From NCBI GenBank assembly GCA_041570195.1, contig JBFFWQ010000066.1, positions 1 to 32,946 of the forward strand: a stretch of 32,946 bases of DNA. Reading direction: 5' to 3'. The notes beneath the pieces were generated by a model. That model did no database searches. It was not told where the DNA came from and saw only the letters and a list, made by a program, of their open reading frames with translations. Within the stretch, counting starts at the first letter, position 1. Every line of letters starts with the position of its first letter. Shown piece after piece: positions 32,937-32,946 of this stretch. The stretch comes from UBA11865 sp041570195 (lineage in GTDB: Bacteria > Chloroflexota > Anaerolineae > Promineifilales > Promineifilaceae). A program made the position numbers and the translations under genes.

Positions 32937-32946
32937 ACCGCCCAAC

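Noticed and set aside
1..32946. CRISPR array, transposon ends or phage genes
   Set aside because: No regularly spaced repeats, terminal inverted repeats with a transposase, or structural phage genes were found by reading the sequence and its translations.

Overview
The window looks like ordinary chromosome from a Chloroflexota (Anaerolineae-like) bacterium. This is inferred from style, not from a marker gene. The DNA is moderately GC-rich. Exported proteins are lipoproteins or single-pass proteins with long Pro/Thr/Ser-rich linkers, and one is a Ser/Thr kinase with an Ig-like ectodomain. GGCCG-type palindromes are very frequent. No prophage, CRISPR array, insertion sequence, tRNA or rRNA was recognised.

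Layout. (1) 1-4510, plus strand: an extended -10 promoter, an inositol-monophosphatase-family enzyme, then a compact serine-biosynthesis cluster (HAD phosphatase SerB-like, class V aminotransferase acting as SerC, SerA with a C-terminal ACT domain). (2) 4536-8562, minus strand: the classic rpmH-rnpA-yidD-yidC-jag cluster, read right to left. It is interrupted by a beta-propeller lipoprotein gene between yidD and yidC. rpmH has a strong promoter and a leader with an intrinsic terminator abutting its ribosome binding site. (3) 8657-13876: murA with Asp in place of the catalytic Cys, an alpha/beta hydrolase, rdgB, a YceD-family gene, obgE and a small zinc-ribbon gene. (4) 13956-16032: a frameshifted S24/S26 peptidase-like gene, a tyrosine-recombinase-fold protein that has lost most catalytic residues, and a convergent unknown gene. 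(5) 16065-23786, minus strand: a PknB-type kinase, a small unknown gene with a probable leaderless promoter, mfd, pth and a membrane-anchored exported protein. (6) 24216-26288: a lipoprotein with three tandem DsbA-like domains. (7) 26299-30352, minus strand: a four-gene run (M19 dipeptidase, epoxide-hydrolase-like protein, SufS-like PLP enzyme, methyltransferase). (8) 30542-32936: type III pantothenate kinase overlapping a solute-binding lipoprotein.

Most genes are housekeeping: serine synthesis, membrane-protein insertion, tRNA and ribosome maturation, cell wall, nucleotide sanitation, transcription-coupled repair and CoA synthesis. The least ordinary features are the rpmH leader, the triple DsbA lipoprotein, the dead recombinase, the propeller inserted in the yidC cluster, and two promoters placed so that transcription starts at or next to the start codon. 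I did not find a clearly new multi-gene system.
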